Assembly: GCF_014207135.1 (NCBI RefSeq) | Contig: NZ_JACHCC010000009.1 | Span: 62,001 to 126,000 of the forward strand | Direction: 5' to 3' | Length of the DNA: 64,000 nt | DNA from: Pedobacter cryoconitis | GTDB taxonomy: Bacteria > Bacteroidota > Bacteroidia > Sphingobacteriales > Sphingobacteriaceae | Shown: positions 8,127 through 17,384 of the stretch, piece after piece | How the letters are laid out: each line of letters opens with the position of its first letter | Numbering within the stretch: position 1 is the stretch's first letter | Position numbers and translations under genes: made by a program | The notes under the pieces: model-generated | Told to the model about the DNA's origin: nothing | Database searches by the model: none | The model's input: the letters and a program-made list of their open reading frames with translations, nothing else

Positions 8127-9443
8127 ATGTCATCAGTAGAGACTACTTATATCCCTTACAAAGTAAAGGATATTTCACTGGCAGAATGGGGCCGTAAAGA
8201 AATTGGATTAGCAGAGGCAGAAATGCCAGGCCTAATGTCATTACGAGCAGAATTTGGTCCTTCAAAACCATTAAAAGGTGCACGTATCGCAGGATGTCTG
8301 CACATGACTATCCAGACTGCAGTTTTAATTGAAACTTTAGTTGAACTTGGTGCAGAAGTAACCTGGTCATCATGTAATATCTTCTCTACTCAGGATCACG
8401 CCGCTGCGGCTATTGCTGCGGCTGGTATTCAGGTTTATGCCTGGAAAGGTCTGAATGAAGCTGATTTTGACTGGTGTATCGAACAAACTTTACACTTTGG
8501 CCCTGAGCAACAGCCATTAAACATGATCTTAGACGATGGTGGTGATTTAACCAACATGGTTTTTGACCGTTTCCCTGAACTGATTCCTGCAATCAAAGGT
8601 TTATCTGAAGAAACTACTACTGGTGTTCACCGTTTATACGAACGTATGAAAAACGGAACCTTACATTTACCAGCTATCAATGTAAATGATTCAGTAACTA
8701 AATCTAAATTTGACAACAAATATGGTTGCCGTGAGTCATTGGTAGATGCGATCCGTCGTGCTACTGACGTAATGCTTGCTGGTAAAGTTGCTGTAGTTGC
8801 CGGTTACGGTGATGTAGGTAAAGGTTCTGCTGAATCATTAAGCTCACAGGGTGTACGTGTAATCGTTTCTGAAATCGATCCGATCTGTGCATTGCAGGCT
8901 GCAATGGAAGGTTATGAAGTGAAGAAATTCGCTACAGCTGTTAAAGAAGCTGATATTGTGGTAACTACTACAGGTAACTGTAACATCGTTCGTCCTGAGC
9001 ATTTCAGAACTATGAAAGATAAAGTTATCGTTTGTAACATTGGTCACTTCGACAATGAGATTGATGTTGCCTGGTTAAACGCTAACTACGGTAATACCAA
9101 AGTAGAAATCAAACCTCAGGTTGATAAATATACTATCGACGGTAAAGATGTTATCTTATTAGCCGAAGGCCGTTTAGTAAACTTAGGCTGTGCTACAGGC
9201 CACCCAAGTTTTGTAATGTCTGCTTCTTTCACTAATCAGACCCTGGCTCAGTTAGAGCTTTGGACTAATCCAGGCAAATATGAGAACAAAGTTTATGTTC
9301 TTCCTAAATCCCTGGATGAGAAAGTAGCCCGTTTACACTTAGCTAAAATTGGTGTTGAATTAGATGTATTAGATCAACAACAGGCTGATTATATCGGTGT
9401 ACCAGTTGAAGGTCCTTTCAAACCTGAAGCTTACAGATACTAA
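8127..9443 (+). CDS. ahcY: Adenosylhomocysteinase (S-adenosylhomocysteine hydrolase)
   Basis: A 438-residue NAD-dependent cytosolic enzyme that splits S-adenosylhomocysteine into adenosine and homocysteine, completing the methylation cycle. Recognisable blocks are LHMTIQTAVLIETL, the SCNIFSTQDHAAAAI active-site segment, DDGGDLTNM, the Rossmann motif VVAGYGDVGKGSAESL, and the C-terminal PVEGPFKPEAYRY that closes the family's dimer interface. Length and end match full-length bacterial enzymes. It is monocistronic: a clear promoter lies ahead and a hairpin terminator begins 18 bp after the stop. Codon use looks like that of a highly expressed gene (many tta, gtt, gct codons). Confidence 0.98.
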   Translation: MSSVETTYIPYKVKDISLAEWGRKEIGLAEAEMPGLMSLRAEFGPSKPLKGARIAGCLHMTIQTAVLIETLVELGAEVTWSSCNIFSTQDHAAAAIAAAGIQVYAWKGLNEADFDWCIEQTLHFGPEQQPLNMILDDGGDLTNMVFDRFPELIPAIKGLSEETTTGVHRLYERMKNGTLHLPAINVNDSVTKSKFDNKYGCRESLVDAIRRATDVMLAGKVAVVAGYGDVGKGSAESLSSQGVRVIVSEIDPICALQAAMEGYEVKKFATAVKEADIVVTTTGNCNIVRPEHFRTMKDKVIVCNIGHFDNEIDVAWLNANYGNTKVEIKPQVDKYTIDGKDVILLAEGRLVNLGCATGHPSFVMSASFTNQTLAQLELWTNPGKYENKVYVLPKSLDEKVARLHLAKIGVELDVLDQQQADYIGVPVEGPFKPEAYRY

Positions 9444-9460
9444 GCTGTTATATAGATTTA

Positions 9461-9495
9461 AAAGGGATGCACCGAAAGGTTTGCATCCCTTTTTT
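9461..9495. terminator. Bidirectional hairpin terminator between ahcY and the deacetylase gene
   Basis: AAAGGGATGC (9461-9470) pairs with GCATCCCTTT (9483-9492) around a 12-base loop, followed by T's on the plus strand. The mirrored strand also ends in an A/T run, and the convergent gene stops at 9494, so it can end both transcripts. Confidence 0.85.
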
Positions 9496-10495
9496 ATTTC
9501 CCGAATTCATCTTCTACACTCTCTGTCAGATCATACATCAGCCATTGTTTGCTGGTAATCGCAGTACTTTTATTTTTAAGTAACACCATAAAATCGGCCA
9601 CACCCACTGGTTCATTTCCATTTCCATGAATCAGAACAATACTTCCGGCCGAAGGCTTTTGCCCTTTTGCCAGCCAGGCATCACTACCTACCGGGATAAT
9701 CCCATAAGCGAGTACTTTATCCACGACCTGCTGGTCAGAAACCAGACCGGGAAATCTGAAAAACACAGACGGGGTCAGACCATGTTGTAGCATCGCCAGT
9801 TCGGTACCCAGTATCTCAAAATTCATATCAGTTCCTGGTTCCAGCAGAAAATTAGTCTTTAAAGGGGCTGTAGCACTCACATGGTGATTAAAGGAATGGT
9901 CTATCCAGGTAATATCAATTTCTTTCTTTGCGACGAGTTCCTTCAGCCAGTTCAGATCATCAGTATGTGTCAGCATCCAACGGCCGGTAATAGAAAGTGC
10001 AATAGGCACCGGTTGTTCAATTTTAGCAAATTCACTGATCAATGAGGTAAAAATAATCCGGTCAAGTGGCTTATGAGACGGACAAAGATCTATCGTCAGC
10101 GTAATACCCTTTTCTTTTGGGAAACCGTGAGTAACACCAGCATCCTGTAAAGCAAGAGATTGTTTGGCGGCTGTCGCCCAGGCATTAAAATAAGGTGTCT
10201 GCTGAAAGTATATTTTCAGGCTTTTCCAGTCCATAGCTTTAATCACTGCAGCAGAAGCAGGGGTTAATTGGGTGGATAAGGTATGAGGATCTACAGTCAG
10301 ATAAAACTGCTGTCCTGCCTTTTCCATTTTCCGGAGGATCAAAAGCTCTTTTCCCTGCACTTTCGCAACGCCGTTATACACTGTATAATCTTTAATTACC
10401 TCCTGTGCCTGACTGACAATTGCCCCAAATGATAAAAAAACACAAATAACTATAGCCGCGACCAACCTGTTTACAATAATATTATACCTGTTCAT
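9494..10495 (-). CDS. Secreted polysaccharide deacetylase-like (NodB-homology) protein
   Basis: A 333-residue exported protein; residues 1-30 form a signal peptide ending at VSQAQ. After a ~100-residue N-terminal region, a NodB/polysaccharide-deacetylase-like barrel is suggested by ITLTIDLCPSH (position of the usual TFDDG, but with Asp-Leu-Cys), WIDHSFNHH (like the H-x3-5-H metal site), FFRFPGLVSD (like the R-x-P-G/Y motif) and SIVLIHGNGNEP near the end. The altered first motif leaves catalysis uncertain; metal-binding histidines are kept. Polysaccharide or peptidoglycan deacetylation is inference. Its start at 10495 lies back to back with pdxJ, whose promoter must overlap this gene's 5' end. 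Confidence 0.7.
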   Translation of the reverse strand: MNRYNIIVNRLVAAIVICVFLSFGAIVSQAQEVIKDYTVYNGVAKVQGKELLILRKMEKAGQQFYLTVDPHTLSTQLTPASAAVIKAMDWKSLKIYFQQTPYFNAWATAAKQSLALQDAGVTHGFPKEKGITLTIDLCPSHKPLDRIIFTSLISEFAKIEQPVPIALSITGRWMLTHTDDLNWLKELVAKKEIDITWIDHSFNHHVSATAPLKTNFLLEPGTDMNFEILGTELAMLQHGLTPSVFFRFPGLVSDQQVVDKVLAYGIIPVGSDAWLAKGQKPSAGSIVLIHGNGNEPVGVADFMVLLKNKSTAITSKQWLMYDLTESVEDEFGK

Positions 10496-10506
10496 GTTTT
10501 ATGGAT

Positions 10507-10514
10507 TATCTTTG
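10507..10514 (+). promoter_or_regulatory. Candidate -7 box directly ahead of pdxJ
   Basis: TATCTTTG fits TAnnTTTG exactly and lies only 3 bases before the preferred pdxJ ATG at 10518, so the transcript would be leaderless or nearly so. No TTTG is present at the expected -33 position, which lowers confidence. Confidence 0.4.
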
Positions 10515-10517
10515 TAC

Positions 10518-11231
10518 ATGGCAAAACTATCAGTAAATATCAATAAAATAGCCACGTTACGCAACAGTCGCGGGGGAAACAATCCAGATCTGGTTAAGGT
10601 AGCACTTGACTGTGAACGTTTTGGTGCAGAAGGAATCACTGTACATCCAAGACCTGATGAGCGACATATCCGCTATCAGGATGTATTCGATCTTAAAACA
10701 GCCATTTCAACTGAATTTAATATAGAAGGAAACTGCAGGGAGCAGAAATTTATAGATCTGGTTCTGGCGAACAAGCCGGCACAGGTAACCTTAGTCCCTG
10801 ATGCCGAAGGGCAAATCACCTCCAATCATGGCTGGGACACAGTAAAACATCAGGTTTATCTGAGAGAGATGGTAGAACTTTTCCAAAAGGAAGGGATCAG
10901 GGTTTCTATTTTCACAGACCCTGTCAGAGAGATTATAGAAGCAGCTCAGACTACAGGAACTGATCGTATAGAACTCTATACTGAGTTTTATGCGGCTAAT
11001 TACCTGAAAGATCCGGTAAAGGCAATCACTCCTTATACACAGGCGGCGCATACTGCAAATAAATTAGGCTTAGGAATTAATGCCGGTCATGATCTGGACC
11101 TGAATAACCTGAAATATTTCGCTGCAAATATTCCTAATCTGCTGGAGGTTTCCATTGGTCATGCCCTGATCAGTGATGCGCTGTATTTAGGTCTGGAAAA
11201 CACCATTCAGCTTTATCTGAAACAATTGTAG
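10518..11231 (+). CDS. pdxJ: Pyridoxine 5'-phosphate synthase
   Basis: A 237-residue TIM-barrel enzyme that condenses 1-deoxyxylulose 5-phosphate with 3-amino-2-oxopropyl phosphate in de novo vitamin B6 synthesis. Family landmarks: LSVNINKIATLRNSRGG at the N-terminus, GITVHPRPDERHI, FNIEGN, QVTLVPD, SIFTDP, IELYTEFYA, and GLGINAGHDLDL, then a final SIGHALISDAL. I choose ATG 10518 (MAKLSVNIN) because bacterial PdxJ proteins start just before this motif; an ATG at 10494 adds eight unconserved residues and would lie upstream of the -7 box. gcvP follows 79 bp downstream with its own promoter; GcvP uses the PLP that this pathway makes. Confidence 0.96.
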   Translation: MAKLSVNINKIATLRNSRGGNNPDLVKVALDCERFGAEGITVHPRPDERHIRYQDVFDLKTAISTEFNIEGNCREQKFIDLVLANKPAQVTLVPDAEGQITSNHGWDTVKHQVYLREMVELFQKEGIRVSIFTDPVREIIEAAQTTGTDRIELYTEFYAANYLKDPVKAITPYTQAAHTANKLGLGINAGHDLDLNNLKYFAANIPNLLEVSIGHALISDALYLGLENTIQLYLKQL

Positions 11232-11256
11232 AATAACATTTTGTTCAGGGTATTCC

Positions 11257-11288
11257 ATTGGAATGAACCTGAAATTTTAATACCTTTG
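11257..11288 (+). promoter_or_regulatory. Promoter of gcvP
   Basis: ATTG (11257-11260, one mismatch to TTTG), a 20-base spacer and TACCTTTG (11281-11288, exact TAnnTTTG). Transcription would start near 11295, about 16 bases before ATG 11311. This makes the TTG at 11299 an unlikely start codon. Confidence 0.6.
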
Positions 11289-11310
11289 CGCAAATTTATT
11301 GTTAACCGTC

Positions 11311-14196
11311 ATGAGTTTAAACATCCATTACAAAGAAGACTTTAAAAACCGTCATATCGCTCCAAATAAGGAGGATACTGACGCCATGTTAAGCACCCTT
11401 GGTCTGGGTTCTGTTGCTGAACTGATCGAACAAACTGTTCCTCAAAAAATCAGGTTAAAACAACCCTTAAATTTACCAGTAGCAAAGTCTGAGAAAGAAT
11501 ACCTGGAGAGTCTTAAACAAACTGCTTCACTGAATAAGGTTTTTAAATCTTATATCGGACAAGGATACTATGATACCACTACGCCGGGAGTGATTCTGAG
11601 AAATGTAATGGAAAATCCAGGATGGTATACACAATATACTCCATACCAGGCTGAAATTGCTCAGGGCCGTCTTCAGGCTTTGCTTAATTTTCAGACTATG
11701 GTCATCGACCTGACAGGTATGGAAATTGCCAATGCTTCTTTATTAGATGAAGGTACTGCTGCTGCTGAAGCAATGTTTATGCAATTCAGCTTACGTAAAA
11801 ATCAGCAGGCCCGTAAATTCTTCGTTTCGGAACTATTGTTCCCGCAAACTATAGATATTTTAAAAACACGTGCAAATCCATTCGGAATTGAACTGGTAAT
11901 CGGTGACCACCAGTCATTCGAGGCAACAGAAGAATTTTTCGGCGCTATCGTTCAGTACCCGGCCGGAAACGGAGAGGTATTTAACTATAGTTCATTTGCA
12001 GAAAAAGCACATGCTAAAAATGTTAAATTAACAGTTGTAGCTGACATCCTGAGTCTGACTTTATTAACTCCTCCGGGAGAATGGGGAGCAGACATTGTCG
12101 TTGGTACTACACAACGTTTTGGTGTACCAATGGGCTTCGGTGGTCCTCATGCTGCATTTTTCGCGACTAAGGATGAATATAAACGTTCCATCCCGGGAAG
12201 AATTATCGGCGTAACCATTGACAGTCATAACAATTACGCTTTGCGTATGGCGCTGCAAACAAGAGAGCAACATATCCGCAGAGATAAAGCAACTTCAAAT
12301 ATTTGTACTGCACAGGCTTTATTAGCTATTATGGCTGGTTTCTATGCGGTCTATCATGGCCCGAAAGGACTTAAATTAATTGCTGAAAGAACCCATGGCT
12401 TAGCTGTTGCACTTTCGCAATCCATTGAGAAAATCGGTTATAAACAATTAAACAAGGTTTATTTTGACACAATCCGTGTAGACCTGGGTGATCTAAAAGA
12501 CTCAATCCACAAAGAGTGTATTGACAACGAGATCAACCTGAATTACATTGGTACTGTAGCTACAATTTCACTGGATGAAACTACTTCCATTGCAGATATT
12601 AAATTACTGAACAAAATATTTTCTAAAGTAAAAGCGATCTCTGCTGACAGTGTTGAGCTTGCTGAAGAAAAAAACATTGAAACAGTAATTCCTGCTGAAT
12701 TACAACGTACATCGGCTTATTTAACCCATCCTTTATTTAATTCGCATCATTCAGAGCATGAAATGCTGCGTTATATTAAATCTCTGGAAGCAAAAGATCT
12801 TTCGCTTTGTCATTCGATGATTGCTTTAGGTTCATGTACCATGAAATTAAATGCAACTACCGAAATGATCCCGGTTACCTGGGCAGAATTTGGCAGGGTC
12901 CACCCTTTTGCCCCGGCAGATCAGGTGGCAGGTTATTATACCGTATTTAACGAACTAGACCGTTGGTTAAGTGAAATTACCGGTTTTGCAGCTATGAGTT
13001 TACAGCCTAATGCTGGTGCTCAGGGTGAATATGCAGGTCTGATGGTCATCAGAGCTTACCATCAGGATCGTGGTGATCATCAGCGTAACGTCGCTTTAAT
13101 TCCTTCTTCTGCACATGGTACCAATCCTGCGTCAGCAGCAATGGCCGGTATGAAGATCGTTATTGTTAAATGTGATGCCAACGGAAATATTGATGTCGCT
13201 GACTTAAAAATTAAAGCTGAAGAGCATAAAGATAATCTGTCCTGCTTCATGGTTACTTACCCGTCTACACATGGTGTATTTGAGGAAAGTATCATCGAAA
13301 TCTGTGAAATTATCCACGCTAACGGCGGACAGGTTTATATGGACGGTGCAAATATGAACGCTCAGGTTGGATTAACCAGCCCGGCAAATATTGGTGCTGA
13401 CGTATGTCACCTGAATTTACATAAAACATTTTGTATCCCTCACGGTGGTGGTGGTCCTGGTATGGGTCCGATCGGTGTAGCTGCTCACCTGGTTAAATAT
13501 TTACCAGGACATGCTGTAGTAAATATCAATAACGAAAAATCAATTCACGCTGTATCTGCTGCCCCATGGGGTTCAGCTTCTATCCTGATTATCTCTCATG
13601 CATACATTGCCATGATGGGTGGAGAGGGATTGAAAAGTGCAACTGAATATGCGATCTTAAACGCGAACTATATGAAAGCGCGTTTAGAGAAACACTACCC
13701 TGTTCTTTATTCAGGAAGTAAAGGCCGTTGTGCACATGAAATGATCCTGGATTGTCGTGAATTCAAAAACTTTGGTATCGAAGTGGTTGATATTGCGAAA
13801 AGATTGATGGATTATGGTTTCCATGCACCAACAGTTTCTTTCCCTGTAGCTGGAACACTAATGGTTGAGCCTACAGAAAGTGAGCCTAAACATGAGCTCG
13901 ACCGTTTCTGTGATGCATTAATTGCCATCAGAAATGAAATCACCATGGTTGAAAAAGGTACACTGGATAAAGTTGACAATCCATTGAAAAATGCACCACA
14001 TACTGCAGCTGTAGTTACTGGAGACCAATGGTCACATAGCTACACCAGAAAAACTGCTGCATTCCCATTAGCCTATGTTGCCGAACATAAATTCTGGCCT
14101 TCGGTAGGAAGAGTTAATGATTCATTTGGTGACAGGTCACTGGTTTGTGCCTGTCCTCCGATTGAAAGTTATATGGAAGAAGAAGCGACATTATAA
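11311..14196 (+). CDS. gcvP: Glycine dehydrogenase (aminomethyl-transferring), P protein
   Basis: The PLP-dependent decarboxylase of the glycine cleavage system, as one fused chain of about 961 residues. The N-terminal half shows FKNRHIAPN, SYIGQGYYDTTTPGVILRN and NPGWYTQYTPYQAEIAQGR; the C-terminal half shows LGSCTMKLNATTEM, HPFAP, LQPNAGAQGEYAGL, SSAHGTNPASAAMAGM, YPSTHGVFEE and NLHKTFCIPHGGGGPGMGPIG, whose Lys forms the PLP Schiff base. Length is that of the monomeric fused form, not the split gcvPA/gcvPB form. I take ATG 11311; the frame also opens at TTG 11299. It is monocistronic, with a terminator just after; gcvT and gcvH are not in the window. Confidence 0.98.
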   Translation: MSLNIHYKEDFKNRHIAPNKEDTDAMLSTLGLGSVAELIEQTVPQKIRLKQPLNLPVAKSEKEYLESLKQTASLNKVFKSYIGQGYYDTTTPGVILRNVMENPGWYTQYTPYQAEIAQGRLQALLNFQTMVIDLTGMEIANASLLDEGTAAAEAMFMQFSLRKNQQARKFFVSELLFPQTIDILKTRANPFGIELVIGDHQSFEATEEFFGAIVQYPAGNGEVFNYSSFAEKAHAKNVKLTVVADILSLTLLTPPGEWGADIVVGTTQRFGVPMGFGGPHAAFFATKDEYKRSIPGRIIGVTIDSHNNYALRMALQTREQHIRRDKATSNICTAQALLAIMAGFYAVYHGPKGLKLIAERTHGLAVALSQSIEKIGYKQLNKVYFDTIRVDLGDLKDSIHKECIDNEINLNYIGTVATISLDETTSIADIKLLNKIFSKVKAISADSVELAEEKNIETVIPAELQRTSAYLTHPLFNSHHSEHEMLRYIKSLEAKDLSLCHSMIALGSCTMKLNATTEMIPVTWAEFGRVHPFAPADQVAGYYTVFNELDRWLSEITGFAAMSLQPNAGAQGEYAGLMVIRAYHQDRGDHQRNVALIPSSAHGTNPASAAMAGMKIVIVKCDANGNIDVADLKIKAEEHKDNLSCFMVTYPSTHGVFEESIIEICEIIHANGGQVYMDGANMNAQVGLTSPANIGADVCHLNLHKTFCIPHGGGGPGMGPIGVAAHLVKYLPGHAVVNINNEKSIHAVSAAPWGSASILIISHAYIAMMGGEGLKSATEYAILNANYMKARLEKHYPVLYSGSKGRCAHEMILDCREFKNFGIEVVDIAKRLMDYGFHAPTVSFPVAGTLMVEPTESEPKHELDRFCDALIAIRNEITMVEKGTLDKVDNPLKNAPHTAAVVTGDQWSHSYTRKTAAFPLAYVAEHKFWPSVGRVNDSFGDRSLVCACPPIESYMEEEATL

Positions 14197-14216
14197 AAAA
14201 TCTGATTTCCTAAACA

Positions 14217-14254
14217 AAAGAAGGGTCGTTTGAAGAAATGACCCTTCTTTTGTT
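14217..14254 (+). terminator. Terminator after gcvP
   Basis: AAAGAAGGGTC (14217-14227) pairs perfectly with GACCCTTCTTT (14240-14250) around a 12-base loop, followed by TGTT. It starts 20 bp after the gcvP stop. Confidence 0.85.
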
Positions 14255-14341
14255 AAATAATAAATCAACAGAGAATCAGTTTACATTTCTATTTTATATC
14301 TTTATAACAATACGCACTCCCTTTTCATAAAATTCAAGCTG

Positions 14342-14755
14342 ATGAATACTAAGATTAACCTACTGGTAATTGATGATGACGATATCAATATTTTTATCAT
14401 TAAAAAGATTGTAGAAAAAACAGGCTATGAAGCGAAAATGGTAGCTCAAACGAATGGACAGCTAGCTATTGATTACCTGAAAGAACTGATAGACACGAAT
14501 CAGCTCCTGCCTCATCTGATCCTGATAGATATAAATATGCCGGTACTCAATGGATGGGAATTTCTGGAAGCCTATGAGAAACTAGGAATAGAAACGGAAA
14601 TTGACATGTATATGCTTTCATCTTCCGTATATGAAAACGATATTGAAAAAGCCAAAACTTATAAAACAGTAAAAGGGTTTATTTCTAAACCCCTTTCTAT
14701 AGAACGACTGATTGAACTGTTTGAAGGCAAAAGTGCAGGTGCTACACCAGCTTAA
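14342..14755 (+). CDS. Stand-alone response regulator receiver (CheY-like)
   Basis: A 137-residue protein made only of a receiver domain. The acidic pocket is VIDDDDIN near residues 9-16, the phospho-acceptor is Asp63 in LILIDINMPVLNGW, a Ser-Ser pair in MLSSSVYEND sits where Thr/Ser switches lie, and the conserved Lys is in GFISKPLS. There is no output domain, so it probably acts by protein contact or as a phosphorelay shuttle. No kinase gene is adjacent; the partner is unknown. Its last 14 bases overlap the 3' end of the convergent hydrolase gene, so transcription of one may interfere with the other. Confidence 0.92.
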   Translation: MNTKINLLVIDDDDINIFIIKKIVEKTGYEAKMVAQTNGQLAIDYLKELIDTNQLLPHLILIDINMPVLNGWEFLEAYEKLGIETEIDMYMLSSSVYENDIEKAKTYKTVKGFISKPLSIERLIELFEGKSAGATPA

Positions 14756-15509
14756 ACTGCCCTTCAGCACCCAATTCAACAAAACCTGTCGCCCTGCTTT
14801 TACCATGGTAAAAGAGACAATTCCAATGTTCTGCAACAGCCATTTGTCCGAATTCTTCCCTTAATTCCATGGATTTACGGCCATCATAGTCGTATTTAGC
14901 AATAAATTTCTTGATCAGTTCTTCAGGCTCTGGTAATACATCACCGCCGAAGAAAACTTTATCTTCACTATCTTCCAATAACCAGGCCTGGTGGTATGGA
15001 GTATGCCCGCCTGTTAGTATATGTTTAACTCCGGGCAAAAAGTCACCTGTTTCATCAACATAAGCTAATTGTGCATTACGTTGCAGAAAATCAAAGATTT
15101 CTGTTCTGTATGAAGATGAGGTATTGGTAAATGCCCCCTCCCACTCTCCACGTTGAATGACATAGGTTGCATCCGGAAAGCTCAGCTCCATTCCATCATC
15201 CTTCTGATGTACCATCCCACCGGAATGGTCAAAATGTAAATGAGACATCAATACATAATCCACATCTTCAGGATTAAAGCCTGCTCTCCTGATATTTTCA
15301 TGTATAATCAGCTCTCCTTTACTGTTACTGTAACCGAGCCCGGTATCCAGCAACAATAATTTATCCCCATGTTTGACAAGAAAAGGATTAACATGAATAA
15401 ACAGGGACCCTGGTCTGTCTTTAGGGTTATCTGTCTGAGGATTAAAAGGAATAAATTTTTTGTCGGCTGCTACAGAGTAAGAACCTTCATATAAAGTGAA
15501 AACTTGCAA
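14742..15509 (-). CDS. MBL-fold metallo-hydrolase, AHL-lactonase-like
   Basis: A 255-residue cytosolic protein with the metallo-beta-lactamase fold. The zinc-binding motif is SHLHFDHSGG (His90, His92, Asp94, His95); further ligands are His of GGHTPYHQAW, Asp of FFGGDVLPE and a late His in FYHGKSRA. The overall layout (LLLDTGLG, DVDYVLMSHLHFDHSGG, LPGVKHILTGGHTPYHQ) is that of the lactonase/hydrolase branch that includes N-acyl-homoserine lactonases, but substrate cannot be assigned. It has an apparent TTG start at 15509: an in-frame TGA lies six codons upstream and no ATG occurs before residue ~89, after the first conserved strands. It converges on and overlaps the receiver gene by 14 bp. Confidence 0.85.
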   Translation of the reverse strand: MQVFTLYEGSYSVAADKKFIPFNPQTDNPKDRPGSLFIHVNPFLVKHGDKLLLLDTGLGYSNSKGELIIHENIRRAGFNPEDVDYVLMSHLHFDHSGGMVHQKDDGMELSFPDATYVIQRGEWEGAFTNTSSSYRTEIFDFLQRNAQLAYVDETGDFLPGVKHILTGGHTPYHQAWLLEDSEDKVFFGGDVLPEPEELIKKFIAKYDYDGRKSMELREEFGQMAVAEHWNCLFYHGKSRATGFVELGAEGQFKLV

Positions 15510-15560
15510 TGGCGTAGGTATTAGTCAAAAGAATAATTAATGATATATTTACATCGGTTA

Positions 15561-15568
15561 CAAAGATA
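15561..15568 (-). promoter_or_regulatory. Candidate -7 box for the MBL hydrolase gene
   Basis: On the minus strand TATCTTTG (15568 down to 15561) matches TAnnTTTG. It lies about 50 bases upstream of the TTG start at 15509. No good TTTG occurs 19-21 bases further upstream, so this is tentative. Confidence 0.4.
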
Positions 15569-15656
15569 GGGAACCTGTATGAAATACCTTCATCAAACGG
15601 TCATTACAGCTGGGCAGGCCTTTTTAAATTAAAAAACTAAAAACGATAATAACTAA

Positions 15657-17384
15657 ATGAAGAAAAGATGGGTGCAAGCCGTAAAGGGTGATGAGGGAAC
15701 GACAGGTTTGCTTGCACAACAATTAAATATAGATAAGAGTTTAGCTGAGATTTTAGTACAAAGAGGTATCTCATCCTTTCAGGAAGCAAAAGACTTCTTT
15801 CGTCCCCAGCTGACACAGCTTCACGATCCTTTCTTAATGAAGGATATGGATAAAGCTATATCCAGAATTGACCGCGCATTAGCTGCTCATGAGAAAATAT
15901 TGATATATGGCGATTATGATGTTGACGGAACAACCTCTGTAGCTCTCGCCTATAGCTTTTTCAAACAGTTTACCAGTGAAATAGAGTACTATATCCCAGA
16001 CAGGCACAAGGAAGGATACGGAATCTCTGTTACCGGAATTGATTATGCGAAAAAACAAGGGATAACACTGATCATAGCATTGGACTGTGGCATTAAATCC
16101 AATGATAAAATTGCCTACGCAAATACCCTGGGGATAGATTTTATTATTTGTGACCATCACTTACCAGGAGATGAACTTCCTGAAGCAGTCGCTGTTCTGG
16201 ATCCGAAACGATCAGATTGCCCCTATCCTTTTAAAGAACTTGCCGGCTGTGGCATTGGTTTTAAACTGGCCCAGGCATATTGTCAGACACATAGTCTTCC
16301 GGCAGAAAATTATGAAAAGTACCTTGACCTGGTCATGGTCTCAATCGCAGCTGATATTGTTCCGATAATAGATGAAAATCGTACCCTTGCCTATTTCGGA
16401 CTAATCAAATTAAATACAAATCCATGTATCGGCCTGAAAGCATTGATGGATAGCTGTGGTAAAAACAAGGATTTTACAATTACAGATGTGGTATTCACCC
16501 TGGCACCGAGAATTAATGCAGCGGGGCGGATGGACCATGGTAATCAGGCCGTCAAAATGTTGCTGTGCACAGCGAATGAGCTGGCTGCCGAGCAAAGTCT
16601 TTTTATTAATATACAAAATACAGACCGCAAAACATCTGACCAGAACATTACAGCCGAGGCACTGGCTCTAATTGATGATTCTGAAATACTGATCAGTAAA
16701 AAAACTACAGTAGTTTATAATGAGCATTGGAATAAAGGAGTAATCGGTATAGTGGCTTCGCGTTTAACGGAGAAATACTACAGACCTACCATTGTCCTCA
16801 CCCATTCTAATGGAATGCTTACCGGATCAGCCCGTTCTGTAGCTGGCTATGATCTTTACGAGGCCCTACTGGGTTGTGCCGATTTACTGGAACAGTTTGG
16901 CGGACATAAATTTGCAGCCGGACTAACCATGAAACCTGAAAATATCGGGAAGTTTACTGACCGCTTTGAAAATATTGTTGCTTCTACTATAACAGAAAAT
17001 TTACTTTGTCCGGAAATCCATATTGACAACGAAATCAATCTGGCGCAGATAGATGGAAAATTCCAGCGCATTATTGCCCAGATGGCACCATTCGGACCAA
17101 TGAACCCGGCTCCGGTGTTTGTAAGTCATGGCTTGATTTTGGCCGGAAGATCTTATATTGTAGGTGCAAAACATTTAAAATTGAGCATTAAACAACAAAA
17201 TTCCGTTATTTTTGAAGCCATTGGATTTGGCCTTGCTGAATTTGAACAACTATTATTGCCCGATCAGCCTTTTTCTGTCTGCTATACTATAGAAGAGAAT
17301 GTGTGGAAAGAGCAAAAGCGTTTACAACTGAATATTAAAGCAATTAGGATTAATAACCAAGATATAAATGATATTAAGAGCTGA
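15657..17384 (+). CDS. recJ: Single-stranded-DNA-specific exonuclease RecJ
   Basis: A 575-residue DHH-superfamily 5'-3' exonuclease for recombination and mismatch repair. The metal-binding motifs are ILIYGDYDVDGTTSVAL (Asp86, Asp88, Asp90), IALDCGIKSN, FIICDHHLPGDELP (the DHH motif) and DIVPI. The DHHA1 half shows RINAAGRMDHG, GVIGIVASRLTEKYYRP, SARSVAGYDL and QFGGHKFAAGLTM, followed by a C-terminal OB-like segment (IDNEINLAQID, QMAPFGPMNPAPVF). All signature residues are present, so it should be active. lptB begins 17 bp before its stop in another frame, which suggests translational coupling in a recJ-lptB-GH3 operon. Confidence 0.97.
   Translation: MKKRWVQAVKGDEGTTGLLAQQLNIDKSLAEILVQRGISSFQEAKDFFRPQLTQLHDPFLMKDMDKAISRIDRALAAHEKILIYGDYDVDGTTSVALAYSFFKQFTSEIEYYIPDRHKEGYGISVTGIDYAKKQGITLIIALDCGIKSNDKIAYANTLGIDFIICDHHLPGDELPEAVAVLDPKRSDCPYPFKELAGCGIGFKLAQAYCQTHSLPAENYEKYLDLVMVSIAADIVPIIDENRTLAYFGLIKLNTNPCIGLKALMDSCGKNKDFTITDVVFTLAPRINAAGRMDHGNQAVKMLLCTANELAAEQSLFINIQNTDRKTSDQNITAEALALIDDSEILISKKTTVVYNEHWNKGVIGIVASRLTEKYYRPTIVLTHSNGMLTGSARSVAGYDLYEALLGCADLLEQFGGHKFAAGLTMKPENIGKFTDRFENIVASTITENLLCPEIHIDNEINLAQIDGKFQRIIAQMAPFGPMNPAPVFVSHGLILAGRSYIVGAKHLKLSIKQQNSVIFEAIGFGLAEFEQLLLPDQPFSVCYTIEENVWKEQKRLQLNIKAIRINNQDINDIKS

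Noticed and set aside
11299..11310. TTG start for gcvP
   Set aside because: The promoter places the transcript start near 11295; ATG 11311 fits the family N-terminus and leaves a short leader.
17368..17384. Overlap of recJ and lptB as a frameshift or fusion
   Set aside because: Both proteins are full length with all motifs; a short overlap is normal translational coupling.
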